Below are positions 48,100 through 58,959 of a stretch of 64,000 nucleotides of DNA, piece after piece. Made by a program: the position numbers and the translations under genes. The notes under the pieces were generated by a model, which was not told where the DNA came from, ran no database searches, and saw only the letters and a list, made by a program, of their open reading frames with translations. Position 1 is the stretch's first letter; each line of letters starts with the position of its first letter. The DNA comes from Pristionchus mayeri (lineage: Eukaryota; Nematoda; Chromadorea; Rhabditida; Neodiplogasteridae). Where the stretch lies: NCBI GenBank assembly GCA_036245805.1, contig BTRK01000006.1, forward strand, positions 49,531,257 through 49,595,256. Direction: 5' to 3'.

Positions 48100-48285
48100 A
48101 TGCCTGCCCTGAATGATCTCCTCTTTCATCCGGTCACAGTGGTGCTCGCTCTGGTGCTGGGCGTCTCGCTCCTCGTCGTGCTGTCGGTGATGATCTGCGT
48201 CAAAGTCTGCCTCCTGAGCGCTCTCGAGGACGACGATGAGGAGTGGTTCGTTGTTTCTCTTTTTGTAGAATCCGTGAAAACTTAG
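48100..48285 (+). CDS. Small single-pass membrane protein (61 aa)
   Basis: The open frame MPALNDLLFHPVTV is followed by one strong membrane helix (VLALVLGVSLLVVLSVMICV) and KVCLLSALEDDDEEW, with stop at 48283. Composition and codon use look coding, unlike the surrounding repeats. CTTTGCACACAG just upstream of the ATG could be a splice or trans-splice acceptor. A weak donor (GTTCGT, 48245) may end an exon instead, so the last 12 residues are unsure. A truncated copy lies at 59688. The function is unknown; it resembles in design the 59-aa protein at 60174. Confidence 0.5.
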   Translation: MPALNDLLFHPVTVVLALVLGVSLLVVLSVMICVKVCLLSALEDDDEEWFVVSLFVESVKT

Positions 48286-48331
48286 CACTAATTGTTACTA
48301 CCATAATCCATGGAAAAGGTTTGTGAGGCGA

Positions 48332-51300
48332 ATCGCGAGAGAATCGACCATTTGAGGGGGGTGAGCGGCGGTAGGAAAAAAGTTTGCCCTATCTTGAAAC
48401 AAATTTGGTGACAAGTACTTCAAAGGATGCTCTTTCAAACTGCGTCGTCAGAATTTTAAATTTCGATATCTATCGTCATCGTCGAGATTCAGAAGGCCAA
48501 ACTTGGTCCCTTCACTTTTTTTACAGTCAAATCGGGCTCACTTCGGGATCAAATCGGGATCATAACTTCTTTCAAAATAAAAATAGCTTGGAAAAAAAAT
48601 AGCCGTTCTTTGCTTGGAAAGAAAGCTACCATCATGCGCTAAAACTATTATGTTGAAGTCATCATTCCTGGTACATATCCTGGTGCGGAGCGGTCGGGTG
48701 AACCAAAAATGACATAACTTTGGAAATCGGAAATTCGTATCGAGCTTCACTGAAAAGATAGAAACTTACTTTCAACACATAAAATGTTTATCTCGTCGAG
48801 ATCTACATTTCTAGCTATGAATCAGGTCCCTGTGTCTGGTTTGACCTGACATACATTTTAGTGTTTTCATTTTTTCCTTAGATTGAATTTCGCATTTCCA
48901 GATGCCCGCTTTTTGAGAGTCGTTTCGAGGATTGTTTTTACATTATTTGAAACAGCTTTAGCGCAATAGAGGCCATCACGCAACTTGGAAAAGGTCAAAA
49001 TATCGATTTTCAAATTTTCGGTCGGAAGACCATTCCTGACCAATTATAGTGCAATAACATGGGGGAAACCAAGTCAAATGTTGTATTGTGTCGTTTTAGA
49101 TGATTTTGAGCCTACACGAGGTAAATTGAAGATACGGAAGTACTCTTGCCCGGAACTCATTTTGAGGTCTTTTCACCATATTGAGCCCGCTTTTTTTTTC
49201 TATACTTCGATTTTCCTAATTTTTGGGGAGAAGTGAGGCACATACATGTAGTACAACTTAAACATGATAACTCAAAACGAATTTCCGATTTCCAAAGTTA
49301 TGTCATTTTTGGTTCACCCGACCGCTCCGCACCAGTATATGTATCAGGAATGATGACTTCAACATAACAGTTTTAGCGCATGATGGTAGCTTTCTTTCCA
49401 AGCAAAGAACGGCCATATGAGAGGAATCGCGAGAGAATCGAGCACTCAGCGGCGGTGAATTCAAATTTGTCGTATCTGGCTGAAATTTTAGGGTGAAGTA
49501 TTTTGGATGATGCTCTTTCAAACTGCGTCGTCAGAATTTTGATATCGGTCGTCATCGTGGAGATTCAGAAGGTCAAAGTTGACACTATCACTTTTCGACA
49601 TTCAAATCGCGCTCACTTAAATGATCATAAATCCGTTTAAAAATAAGATAGAAGGCCGTTCTTAGTTTTATAAGGAAACTAACATCATTCTTTACAACTG
49701 TTATGTTTACGATGTCATTCGTTGTGCTCGTCCTGGTTCGGGGTGGTTGGGTTCACTAAAAATGACTGTTCTCTAAAAATCGGAAAAACGTCTTGAGATC
49801 GGGTGCTTTTTTGATTGACCCCTATGGTGAGCTATCTTGTTCCCAAAAATCAGGCAAATCGAGATGGGGAAAAAAAGTGGGCTCACTTTTTGTACGGTGA
49901 CCCCGAAATCGGTCCGTGACAGTAATACTTCCAAAGCTCTAATTGAACGCTATTGGGTGCAAATACATTCAAAAACATCAAAAACAACATTCTAAGTTGT
50001 TTCCCCAATAGCTATACCAATTTCATCTGTCAAAATTACGGTAGGACCTCGAATTCAAAAATCGAGATTTTAACCCTCAACAACCTATGGGATGGGTGCT
50101 ACTGCTCTAAATAGGTTCAAAGCCATGTAGGAACATCCCTGGAAACATCTCAAACAAAGTGGGCATGTATAAAGACGCTATTTCATCGGCTGGATTCAAG
50201 GAAATGCACAAAAGTGTAAATCGGTTCAAAATTGACATTCGGTCCTGCCCCTAGGCTAGAAATGTAGAGAACAACGAGCTAAACATTTTATCGGTTGAAA
50301 GTGAGCTTCTATCTTTTCGTTTACGTGAGCTACAGAGCGTAGAAGTTGGTAGAAATCCGCGGTCGAGGCGCGCAATGGACCGCTAAATAGAGGGGAGGGA
50401 GAGGGAGGACAGGCGGCGAGAGCGCCAGACGGTTAGAGCACGTGCTCTCGGAAGATTCTAGCCCATGTCTTCCTAACTTCTAGGCTCTATAGCTTGCTTC
50501 AACGAAAAGATAGAAGCTCACTTTCAACAGGTAAAATGTTTAGCTCGTTGTTCTCTACATTTCTTGCATAGGGGCAGGTCCGAATGTCAATTTTGAACCG
50601 ATTTACACTTTTGTGCATTTCCTCGAATTCAGCCGATGAAATAGCGTCTTTATACATGCCCACTTTGTTTGAGATGTTTCCAGGGATGTTCCTACATGGG
50701 ATTGAACCTATTTAGAGCAGTAGAACCCATCCCACAGGTTGTTGAGGGTCAAAATCTCGATTTTTGAATTCGAGGTCCTACCGTAATTTTGACAGATGAA
50801 ATTGGTATAGCTATTGGGGAAACAACTTAGAGTGTTGTTTTTGATGTTTTTGAATTTATTTGAACCCAATAGCGTCCAATTAGAGCTTTGGAAGTATTAC
50901 TGTCAGGGACCGATTTCGGGGTCACCGTACAAAAAGTGAGCCCACTTTTTTTCCCCATCTCGATTTGCCTGATTTTTGGGAACAAGATAGCTCACCATAG
51001 GGTCAATCAAAAAAGCACCCGATCTCAAGACGTTTTTCCGATTTTTTGAGAACAGTCATTTTTAATGAACCCAACCACCCCGAACCAGGACGAGCACAAC
51101 GAATGACATCGCCAACATAAAAGTTGTAAAGAATGATGGTAGCTTTCTTATGAAACAAAGAACAGCCTTCTATCTTATTTTTAAACTGATTTATGATCAT
51201 TTAAGTGAGCGCGATTTGACTGTAAAAAAGTCAAGGTACCAAGTTTGGCCTTCTGAATCTCGACGATGACGGCAGATATCAAAATTCTGACGACGCATTT

Positions 51301-51413
51301 TGAAAGAGCATCCTTTGAAGTACTTGTCACCAAATTTGTTTCAAGATAGGGCAAACTTTTTTTCCTACCGCAGCGGCGTGGTCGATTCTCTCGCGATTCC
51401 TCTCTTATATCAT
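48332..51413. mobile_element. Composite fold-back element with long inverted repeats
   Basis: The left end GAATCGCGAGAGAATCGACC (48340) is mirrored at the right end (51390-51411). Outer arms 48332-48560 pair with 51190-51413. A large inner palindrome has arms of about 49411-50335 and 50500-51410 around a 165-bp GA-rich centre. A smaller inverted pair is 48602-48740 with 49280-49410. A further copy starts at 63295 and runs to the window end. Short open frames inside have no transposase features. Confidence 0.85.
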
Positions 51414-51624
51414 TTTTCGAGTTAAGCGACCGGTGGACTGATGAGATGGTAAATATTACTTTTGATAAAGTTACAAACCAAGATGAAATTCAAAGTTACC
51501 CCGGTTTCTCAGTTTCAGTCAAGTGCCATCACAATACTCTCCATCTCACGTGGTCAACATAGATGGTGATCCGCCCGCCAATGCGTGGATGTAACAACTC
51601 CAACCCGCCAGTTTACCCATTACT

Positions 51625-51700
51625 ACATAAAGACATATCGTAACGTCTGTCTGTCTGTCCGTCTGTCCGTCTGTCCCTTTGTCTGTCACACTTTTTCTTC
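51625..51700. repeat. GTCTGTCTGTC / GTCCGTCTGTCC repeat
   Basis: ACGTCTGTCTGTCTGTCC is followed by GTCTGTCCGTCTGTCCC and GTCTGTCACACTTTTTC, a tetranucleotide-based tract that commonly marks a dispersed repeat. The flank (CTTCAAATCGCTGTAACTC) is partly repeated at 51829-51860. Confidence 0.6.
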
Positions 51701-52025
51701 AAATCGCTGTAACTCAACTCAAAATCATCGTAGCACAATAGGTCCTTCACCATATGAAAGCCCTTGACGAGCACTTTCAAAATTTGAACTTTTATCTTTG
51801 AACTTTGTAGTTTGTAGTTTGATCGCTTTCTTAAAATCGCTTTAATTCGCTTCAAAATCGTCCGTTTGACCTCGGACCGTGACCGTTGGCATTGCCTTTG
51901 CGAGCACTTTCGGCACACCACACACGATGGTGCATTTTACCAAATCGCAGAAAACTCAAATGCACCCTGCGTACCACCCCCTACACCACAATTTCCTAAC
52001 TTGCTCTCACTCCCCGCAGCGTGAG

Positions 52026-52283
52026 CGTTGTGAAAGGCTCGTGAGGCCGAGGGCGATCCGAAAAAGTAAACAACTTTTTCGGATCGCTTACAAATATATT
52101 TTCATACATGAAAATGGGACTAAAGTGGCTGGCTGATATTCATCGCGTAAATTAATCAAAAATGCTTCCCAACCTGCTCTCACTCCGCGCAGCGTGAGCG
52201 GTCGATCCGAAAAAGTTGGATTGGGGCTTCGCCCCAATCCAACTTTTTCGGATCGCCCTCGGCCTCACGAGCCTTTCACAACG
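52026..52283. repeat. Inverted repeat with nested perfect hairpin
   Basis: The left arm CGTTGTGAAAGGCTCGTGAG, then GCCGAGGGCGATCCGAAAAAGT, is mirrored exactly at 52241-52283. Inside lies a hairpin around GGGGCTTCGCCCC (GATCCGAAAAAGTTGGATTG with its inverse), and TAAACAACTTTTTCGGATCGC repeats the motif again. Confidence 0.88.
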
Positions 52284-52399
52284 TTTTAAGCCAGCTCTCA
52301 ACAGTCACTCCAATTTTTACCTTCAACACACAACCCCGCGTAACGTAGCGACCGAAGGTCGCTAGTTTTGAATATAAATAAGTTCATAAACAAACTCAC

Positions 52400-52447
52400 T
52401 GTGATCGAATTGGAGCGACGGAGTTTCTCGATGCGAGCAGTGACGAT
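52400..52447 (-). CDS. Possible isolated exon (16 codons)
   Basis: On the minus strand an ATTGCAG acceptor precedes IVTARIEKLRRSNSIT and a GTGAGT donor. The length is a multiple of three and the codons look like those of neighbouring genes. No partner exons were found in the repeats on either side, so it may be a relic of a gene broken up by insertions. Confidence 0.28.
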
Positions 52448-52673
52448 CTGCAATTATTTTAATAATTTGATTATTTACTTTCGAAAAAAATCCTTTAGAT
52501 CAGAAATTATGATCTGATCACAAATCGCACTCGGAATTGTCAGAAATTAGCTAGATTCTCTGCGTATCGCCAACTGTAACCGGTTCGCAGCGATGTTGGT
52601 TTTGCAGAGAATTAGAAAGATCTAGCGCATATTAAATTGATGAAATCCGAGACTAAACTAGCTTCGCAGCTAT

Positions 52674-52760
52674 AGTCTGATTTTCTTCATCTCAAGTGCT
52701 CTCTCGCACTGTCTGACCAGTGAGATAGCAGGTAAAATGAAGAGAGTTAGGAGATTAGAC
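52674..52760. repeat. Diverged hairpin MITE (GCTCTCTCG family)
   Basis: TAGTCTGATTTTCTTCATCT...AGTGCTCTCTCGC pairs imperfectly with GTGAGATAGC...AAATGAAGAGAG...AGATTAGAC. It has the same layout as 24604-24696. Confidence 0.6.
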
Positions 52761-53551
52761 GACTGTAGATGCGATTGTTGGAAGGAGTCATCAAAAGAAA
52801 AAGAAAAGCGGAACACTTTTAATTTTCTAGCGAAATCTTGAGAGATACACGTAAGCAAGTATTGGATTCCCGTAGGCGACAAAATTTCAGAAAAAATATG
52901 AGGGACTGAAAAGCACTAAAATAAAATGCTGTGAGTTCTAGAACACCAATGACCACTGAGTATTTTAGGCACACGGTCTCTGGAGAACGTACAGGTATTT
53001 TTCTTGTTCCAGTTGTGGACGAGAGTCAGGAATTTTCGAAAAATCTCTCTTCTTGCTGTTCGTTTCTAATCTGCATGTCTAAATCGAAATTTTACGGCAG
53101 CAACAAAGCGCAGAGTCAGGTCGGCGTTTGATTATTCATCGTTAATAGAGTAGATTTGCAAAATTCACTACTCTTTCGCATGCACCGCTCGAATCCAAAA
53201 CAAATCTCGACGATAGTTAAAGCTTAGAAGAAAATTCCGGATATTACTCATCTTGATAGAATTTGGAAATCATGAGATGTTCAGGAACCATTTCCATTTT
53301 TGCAAGGGCTTCTCTTGGTTATGGAAATCGAGAAATGAAACCCTAGGGTCTTTGTGAAAAAAAAAGTGAAGAAAATGGATATTTCGTTCAGAAATATTTT
53401 GTGCCATGGTGTAGCATACGACGGCGTTTCTCGGTCCGGTTTCTCATTTCTCTCGACACTGACCCACAAATATTCTTAAAATAGTCAAAAGGAAAACTGT
53501 AATAAAGAAAGTGGAACGAGTGCTCTATTTGCGCACGGTCAGTGAGGGCAT

Positions 53552-53965
53552 CATTTGATCACCGGAAGCGATCATCTTCTCCTCTTCATCATGAGCTGCT
53601 TGACTGTCTAACCGATCAGCTCGATCAGCTTAATTTGTGTATTGACGCATGGTCAGAAAGCGCCTCGCCGATCGCCGGAAAGGATGAGTTTTTGTTTTCT
53701 GATCCATCAAGCTTTGATTCACTCTCTAAAGATCGGAGCGAGAGAGTGCACGAAGACGAGAGAGCACAGCGTGTATGGTGCATTAAGGCATGGCCAAAGA
53801 AGGCACCGGAAGGGATGAGCCTTTGCTTTCTGATGGATCATATATATCATGTATTGAACACCCTCTAACCGATCAGGCCGATAGAGTACACGAACGGAAG
53901 AGATCAGGGCATGCCTGCACATTAACGCATGATCGAACAAGACATCACCGGAAAGGATGATCTTG
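53552..53965. repeat. Diverged tandem repeat built on CACCGGAAAGGATGA
   Basis: The phrases CACCGGAAGCGATCATCTT, GCCGGAAAGGATGAGTTTTT, CACCGGAAGGGATGAGCC and CACCGGAAAGGATGATC recur at 120-140-base spacing, with shared TTGACGCATGGTC / ATTAACGCATGATC and CTAACCGATCAG segments. The open frame across it (53542-53868, +) seems incidental. Confidence 0.6.
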
Positions 53966-53996
53966 TGGTAACTTCGAAATATCGCATCATTCCATC

Positions 53997-54130
53997 ATTC
54001 ACTGCGTCTATTCCGGATAATCTGCCCTTTTGCGAGGTTTCCTATGTCAGCAGCTAGAAGATTAGTTTTTGATAAGTTCACCGCGAGTAGAGCTTCTTCG
54101 GTTTCAGTTTCAATTGCAACAACATCCCCT
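53997..54130 (-). CDS. Possible terminal exon or retroelement relic
   Basis: After a CACTTTTTAG acceptor, the minus strand reads DVVAIETETEEALLAVNLSK, then TNLLAADIGNLAKGQIIRN, and a stop. The composition looks coding, but no upstream exon with matching phase was established and no family was recognised. Confidence 0.2.
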
Positions 54131-55314
54131 AAAAAGTGTGAAACCTGAACTATTCCTGAATATCAGGGAAGATTGAGAGTTCTGATAGTTCAGCGCGAAT
54201 CCGGTAGCATAACTTCGGGGATTCAGAGTTTCGAAAATTGAAAGTGATGTGTCAAATCTAGGTGTTCCCCTTTTCTTTATTTTTGCTTTGGCCATTGCTT
54301 TAGCACTTAAATTATTCAAGGCAACTTGCAAATAACACATGCATATCCTGGCTCGGAACCAAATCTCTGTCCAACTCTATCGGTTCAGAAAGACCGAAAG
54401 CTCATTACTCAGCAATAGTTGCAACAAGTGAGCCATGCGGGTACCTCGTCATTTTGTACGCTCTCTCGTTGCTCCGGCAGAGAAAGAGAGCAATGCTAGT
54501 TCAGTCTTTAAATGCCGTACTATTCTGAGTTGCATTATGCACACGATGTAAAGTGAAATTGTGCAAGAAAGGAGGGTCCAATTCTGCTCCTATTCATAAT
54601 CGGTGTGCTCAGATTCATTCAAATTATAGCAGTATGAATGTTAATCGCATATGATTTCAAAAGATATATTTTCCTTCCTCGCCATTCTCTACGAAACATT
54701 CGCTCGAATCTGCGCAGCTTTATATTCCCTGATTTACTTTATCTATGCCCTAAATGGGTTCTTTTACTAGTACCAGCGCCTTTCCTTCTTCTTTCCAATC
54801 ATTGTTTTTCTTAGAATCCATCCCTATCCCAATCGATCACCATTACAGTACATGTTTATTAAAATAAACAGTTTCCTCCACATGCAGTTTTACTTCAATA
54901 AGCAACCCCTTTATTACTACGATCTGACCCAAAATTCCAATACACCAGCCTCTAATCCAATATTTTCTGCTCTAACAGATGCGTGACGAATAAAACAGCG
55001 AACGAATAAAAAGGGGATCGATGGGAAGTGGAGTGGGGAAGACAGGGTAATGGATAAAGTACTACTGCGTATACGTTTCGAGTAGCACTCATCAAGCATA
55101 TCGACATCGAGACTAATTCACTGATGCAACCAACTACCTCTTGTATACGAATAATAATGCAATAAATTATTAGCAAGGTGCAAAGGGAAACATGACGATC
55201 GATTGAAACTAACTGTTTACTCGAATCAAAACTGAATGAACAATAACTTATGTGATACTTCACTATCCCAGTAAAGAAAGAGCACGCAATGAAATCAGCA
55301 GGATACAAAAAGTG
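54131..55314. other. Region without a recognised gene; first of three similar intergenic blocks
   Basis: The part at 54800-55060 (with CAGTTTCCTCCACATGCAG, CCTCTAATCCAATATTTTC, ACAGATGCGTGACGAATAAA) recurs at 56570-56830 and 59830-60090. It precedes the small-gene units of the right-hand cluster. No coding exon was supported. Confidence 0.55.
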
Positions 55315-55407
55315 GAGCAATGGTCTGACTCTCTTCAGTTTGCACGCTCTCTCGCCGGTGAGAGAGACGAGAGAGCGTGTAAACTGAAGAGAGTCAGATC
55401 ATTGCTC
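55315..55407. repeat. Hairpin MITE of the GAGCAATGGTCTGA family
   Basis: The ends are GAGCAATGGTCTGACTCTCT and AGAGTCAGATCATTGCTC. The inner arms are GCACGCTCTCTCG and CGAGAGAGCGTGT with loop CCGGTGAGAGAGA. It is nearly identical to 24604-24696. Confidence 0.9.
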
Positions 55408-55419
55408 AAATAGTGTTCC

Positions 55420-55674
55420 AATGATCATGCAGATCCGGAATCTCATTAATTTCACTTCCACTCTCTCTTCGTCCTTTCTCTTCCATGCTGTGAGCGAGAT
55501 CGAAAAGTTGCTTTACAAGGAAGTAGAGCTATAGATCGTGGGTAATTGAGAGACGCCACCATTTCTAAAAATGCCCACAGGCAAATTCAGGATTTTTAGG
55601 ATGAGAGCCGAGCGATGTTTCAGTGCTCTTACCTGACTATATAATGAGCTGTCCTTCCAATGGTAGCATCAGCG
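55420..55674 (+). promoter_or_regulatory. Upstream region conserved between two secreted-protein paralogues, with TATA box
   Basis: About 250 bases are shared with 62080-62347: GATCATGCAGATCCGGAATC, GATCGAAAAGTTGCT, ACCATTTCTAAAA...TGCCCACAG, CAAATTCAGGATTT and GTTTCAGTGCTC. The TATA element is TATATAATGAG at 55638-55648. A transcription start about 25-30 bases further falls after the ATG at 55660, which argues for the ATG at 55675. Confidence 0.6.
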
Positions 55675-56448
55675 ATGTCTCGCTTTCCCATCCTCTTCTT
55701 CCTCCTCTCTGCCACGGCGGTCTACGGATGCGCACCAAACTCGCCCCAACGCCCCTCATCATCTGCTACAACTGCTGCTCCCAATCCTACTACCCCTGCT
55801 CCTCTGTCTCCGGCAAATGGTAGACTGTATATATTTCGCTGGTACTAGTGATCACCATATGAATAACAGCCAAAAATACTATTGACCAATGTGTATTATA
55901 AAGCTCTGTGCTTGTATGCAACCTAACAAAATTAATACTAGAGGAGTGGAAACGTTTGGATCTCATTCAATTGTTTTTATCAGGAGGGATTAAAAACGCT
56001 CTTAAATTTTGCCCAACCGTCTTCATAATAGATCTTTTTTCTATTCAGGCTGTCCTCCATTGACAGCGTATCCACGGGCTGCGATTGAAGCGTTCGCACC
56101 CGTTCTAACATACGCGGCCGTGACGTTTCCTACTCCACTCACAGCTGTCTGTCCTCCTAATACTGAAATTTATATCGAGGTTTGCAAAATATGCAATTTA
56201 CATTTTTTTATCATATTTATCAGCTATTCCCATATAATGTTTTCAGGTTCTCATTTCGATATAACAACTCTTGTAAATAATTCTTGCAGAATTACACAAA
56301 TGCACGGATGCCCTTCCCACTGCAAGCGATGGGTGTTGAGTGCAGGAATAGAGAGTGGTTCTTAAGCCCACTCGGTGGAGGAGCTGCACGGACATTCACT
56401 GCTGCTATTACCCGCCCCACTACGAGAATCGCTTGCGCCAGAATCTAG
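55675..56448 (+). CDS. Small secreted cysteine protein, C6/DUF282-like (144 aa), paralogue of 62348-63252
   Basis: Exons 55675-55819, 56049-56179 and 56290-56448 join in frame, stop TAG. An in-frame ATG at 55660 adds MVASA. The signal peptide MSRFPILFFLLSATAVYG is followed by a Pro/Ser/Thr-rich linker (a likely O-glycosylated spacer). The compact domain begins GCPPLTAYPRAA, continues AVCPPNTEIYIE and ends GVECRNREWFLSPLGGGAAR ... TTRIACARI. The order C-P-P, C-P-P-N, C-R-N-x-x-W and terminal I-A-C matches the layout of the nematode C6 (DUF282) domain, here with four domain cysteines instead of six. It is probably extracellular; its role is unknown. The upstream region is conserved with the paralogue. 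Confidence 0.72.
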
Positions 56449-56843
56449 GTCGTCTAAGATTTGTGCATCTTGCCAGTATTCTCTGATCTTCTTAATCACA
56501 TATTCTAAACAACATGCGATATTTTACACCCCCCCCCACTCCAGCACCACTACATCGTGTTCCTAGGCTTTTGTTCATAGTTCTAACGTTGTCTGTCCAA
56601 TACGATCACCATTACTGTATGATATTTATTGAAATAAACAGTTTCCTACACATGCTGTTTTCACTTACCACTCCTTCATTACAATGTTTTGAGCCACAAT
56701 TCCAACCCATTAGCCTCGAATCCAATCTTTTCCTGCTCTTACAGATGCGTGACGAATAAAAATGCGAACGACTAAGAAGGGGCTCGCTGGGGAGGAAGGA
56801 GAGTGGGGAAGAGGGGTGATGGATTCACCACGTTCCACGGTCC

Positions 56844-57056
56844 ATGGATCCCTTCGAGTGTGCGTCTACAATCTTTCGTAAAAGTGAGTTCTTTCTTTTT
56901 CAAAACTTTAAATAATTGCGTATACAATCATATTTTTCCACTAGAAAACGCTATGAAGGCTTTACCAACTCTTTTTGTAGACCATCAATAGCTTTTTAGG
57001 GTTATCTGCGCACGGCATCGCGATGATCCTAACAATCGCGGTCTATTCCATCGTCG
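56844..57056 (+). pseudogene. Broken copy of the 59-aa membrane-protein gene
   Basis: The block GGATCCCTTCGAGTGTGCGT (56847) matches the region at 60399, between the two exons of the gene at 60174. The exon at 57000 starts after TTTTTAG and reads LSAHGIAMILTIAVYSIVV, like LSARGIAMIITIAVYFVLL at 60557. It then runs into unrelated sequence (DQWATHLFDSS), so the membrane helix is cut short. TCCATCGTCG...TCAGTGGGCGACTCATCTC after the break recurs at 61050-61087. Confidence 0.55.
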
Positions 57057-57200
57057 TCGATCAGTGGGCGACTCATCTCTTTGATTCCTCCAATGGACGA
57101 GCGACATATTTTTCCATTCCATTCACTCTATCACAGCTAGACCGGACGAGAGTGATTTCGTATTTCATGAAGAGACGACTCCCGAAATGTAAAAAAATAC

Positions 57201-57300
57201 CTAGAAGGCAGGCAATCGCAGTGAGAGTTGCAAAACCCATCGCTAATAGACACCCCGCCGTACTCGGCTACTCTTTATACTGTGATTGATAATCTCCTGT
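57201..57300 (-). pseudogene. Orphan promoter and first exon of the secreted-protein gene
   Basis: The exon at 57201-57240 (40 bases, same length and phase as 46414-46453) encodes MGFATLTAIACLL and keeps the GT donor. TATAAAGAG is at 57271-57279. About 90 bases into the intron the similarity to 46313 ends and none of exons 2-6 follow, so no full protein can be made from here. Confidence 0.8.
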
Positions 57301-57943
57301 TCGCTAGAGTTCGAGAAACGATAAAATAGTCTCTCCATTCTAACCACTCTTTCATCACTCAATTCATCGAGAGATTGTGCAGAATGAAGGGATTATTGCA
57401 AGCATTTCGAACAATACTGCATTATTTCATCGGCTCTGAAGTAGAGTTCGAGAAACGCCTCCACGCTCTCTTCGTTCTCCACACTCTCTCGCTACTCAAT
57501 TCCTCGAGAGATTGTGGAGAATGTTCAGATTGTTACGTGAATTTCGAATTTCGAATTTCGAATTTTGAATTTTGAATTTCCCCTGCACTCTCATCGTCGC
57601 GGAACATCCCTTGCATTATTGTGATGGGGGGGAAAAGGGTTCTTCATCCAATTTCCTCAACGGAAGCACCCATTTCGGTGAGTTTAGGGTGGTTATTTCT
57701 TCTAATTCATCTCGCAGAATCGTGCGGTCGAAAAGGAGTGAGAGCCCCGTCCATTTGTCAGAAGAGACCGAGAGCACCTCCAATTTCATAGCTGTCATAT
57801 TCGAGATTGGATGGTGTCTTCTTTGGGCGAGATTCGACGATTGTTCGAGAGTCCTCCCTTCCGTCTCCCTAATGGTCGGTCTTTTTTTCTGAGCAATGAC
57901 CGTAGTGTGCTCCAGATTTTAAAGGGTATCAGTATTTGGTATA

Positions 57944-58377
57944 TCGTACGTGATGGAAATTTCGGAACGTATACCGTGCAATTTCCAAAAATATCACGGT
58001 TCGTGGATTATGGTGAATTTTTATTTTTACGACTTTTGCTTTTTTGCATTCTTTTTTTCATATGCGTTTTCATGAAACGGATGGGTTTTTACACGGAAAT
58101 ATGGCTACAAATGCAATAAATGATCGTGAAAAAACCATGAAATATTGACGAAATAGTGCTAAAACCCGGTTATGGCTATTTCGTTAATAATGCATAATTT
58201 TCGCGAGCATTTGTAGCCATATTTCCGTGTAAAAACCCATCCGTTTCATGAAAACGCATATGAAAAAAAGAATGCAAAAAAGCAAAACTCGTAAAAATAA
58301 AAATTCACCATAATCCACGAAACATGATATTTTTGGAAATTGCACGGTATACGTTCCTAAATTTCCATCACGTACGA
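57944..58377. mobile_element. 434-bp palindromic element at a TA target (Tc1/mariner-type MITE)
   Basis: The ends are TCGTACGTGATGGAAATT and its inverse AATTTCCATCACGTACGA, flanked by TA on both sides. The arms are about 190 bases (ATGGGTTTTTACACGGAAAT and its inverse on either side of the centre). The segmental copy 1 near 47165 lacks it. There is no transposase. TA target duplication and terminal inverted repeats fit a non-autonomous Tc1/mariner element. Confidence 0.88.
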
Positions 58378-58581
58378 TAGTGACGTGATAGACAATACAT
58401 ATTGGAAAGGGTTGGAAAACAGTCATCCATTGGGTTGCTACAGTTTATCGTGGAAAGTGGTATCTTGATACAAGCCTGTGAGCTCTACCCGAGGCTCGTA
58501 CATTCGACACTCACACAGGCATGTGGGATGTGGAGATGTGTACATTTGCGAATTTTTGATCGGCGCATTTGGGATTGGGAG

Positions 58582-58959
58582 TAGAGTGCGGTGATGAAGA
58601 GCAATTTTGGGATTTTTCAAAAACTTTGAGCGGTCGTATCACAAAAAGGAGTCGAACAACTATATAAAGAGTTGATTCTAATGAACTACAAATCCATTTA
58701 GGATCATTTTTCTTTTTTTAAACTGCCAACAATACCTACTTTCTTCCTTGTTATGCACAGCTCTGCATGAAGAGTCTGCGTTTTTTTTGACTTTTTCATA
58801 ATTTTTGATCTTATATGTAAATCAGATGTTCAAACTATACCAAATATAGTTCAAACTAAGTGTTTAGGTGAACTTGATGCTATCTTCTTTAAAAACCCGC
58901 CTGGTTTCATTTTTATAATCAAAAATGTGCTTCTTCGAACTCTTCATCTCCGCACTCTA
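58582..58959. mobile_element. 378-bp element with 8-bp target duplication (hAT-like)
   Basis: It is flanked by ATTGGGAG (58574-58581 and 58960-58967). Terminal inverted repeats are TAGAGTGCGGTGATGAAGAG and TAGAGTGCGGAGATGAAGAG. Copy 1 of the segmental duplication has the empty site with a single ATTGGGAG near 47339. TAGAG ends with an 8-bp target fit the hAT superfamily. It is AT-rich inside with no open frame. Confidence 0.92.

Larger units (their letters stand above)
46313..48132. repeat. Segmental duplication, copy 1
   Basis: It aligns in the same orientation with about 57107-59732. Shared landmarks are the promoter and first exon of the secreted-protein gene, the sequence around GTCCATTTGTCAGAAGAGAC, the CTCATCACAACAGCTCGC segment, the long palindrome at 47839-47919 and the start of the small membrane-protein gene at 48100. 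Copy 1 lacks the two insertions present in copy 2 but has the 112-bp hairpin element at 47479. Confidence 0.88.

Noticed and set aside
51585..52136. Frames in the GTCTGTCTGTC region
   Set aside because: They consist of simple-repeat translation and dispersed repeat flanks; no gene features.
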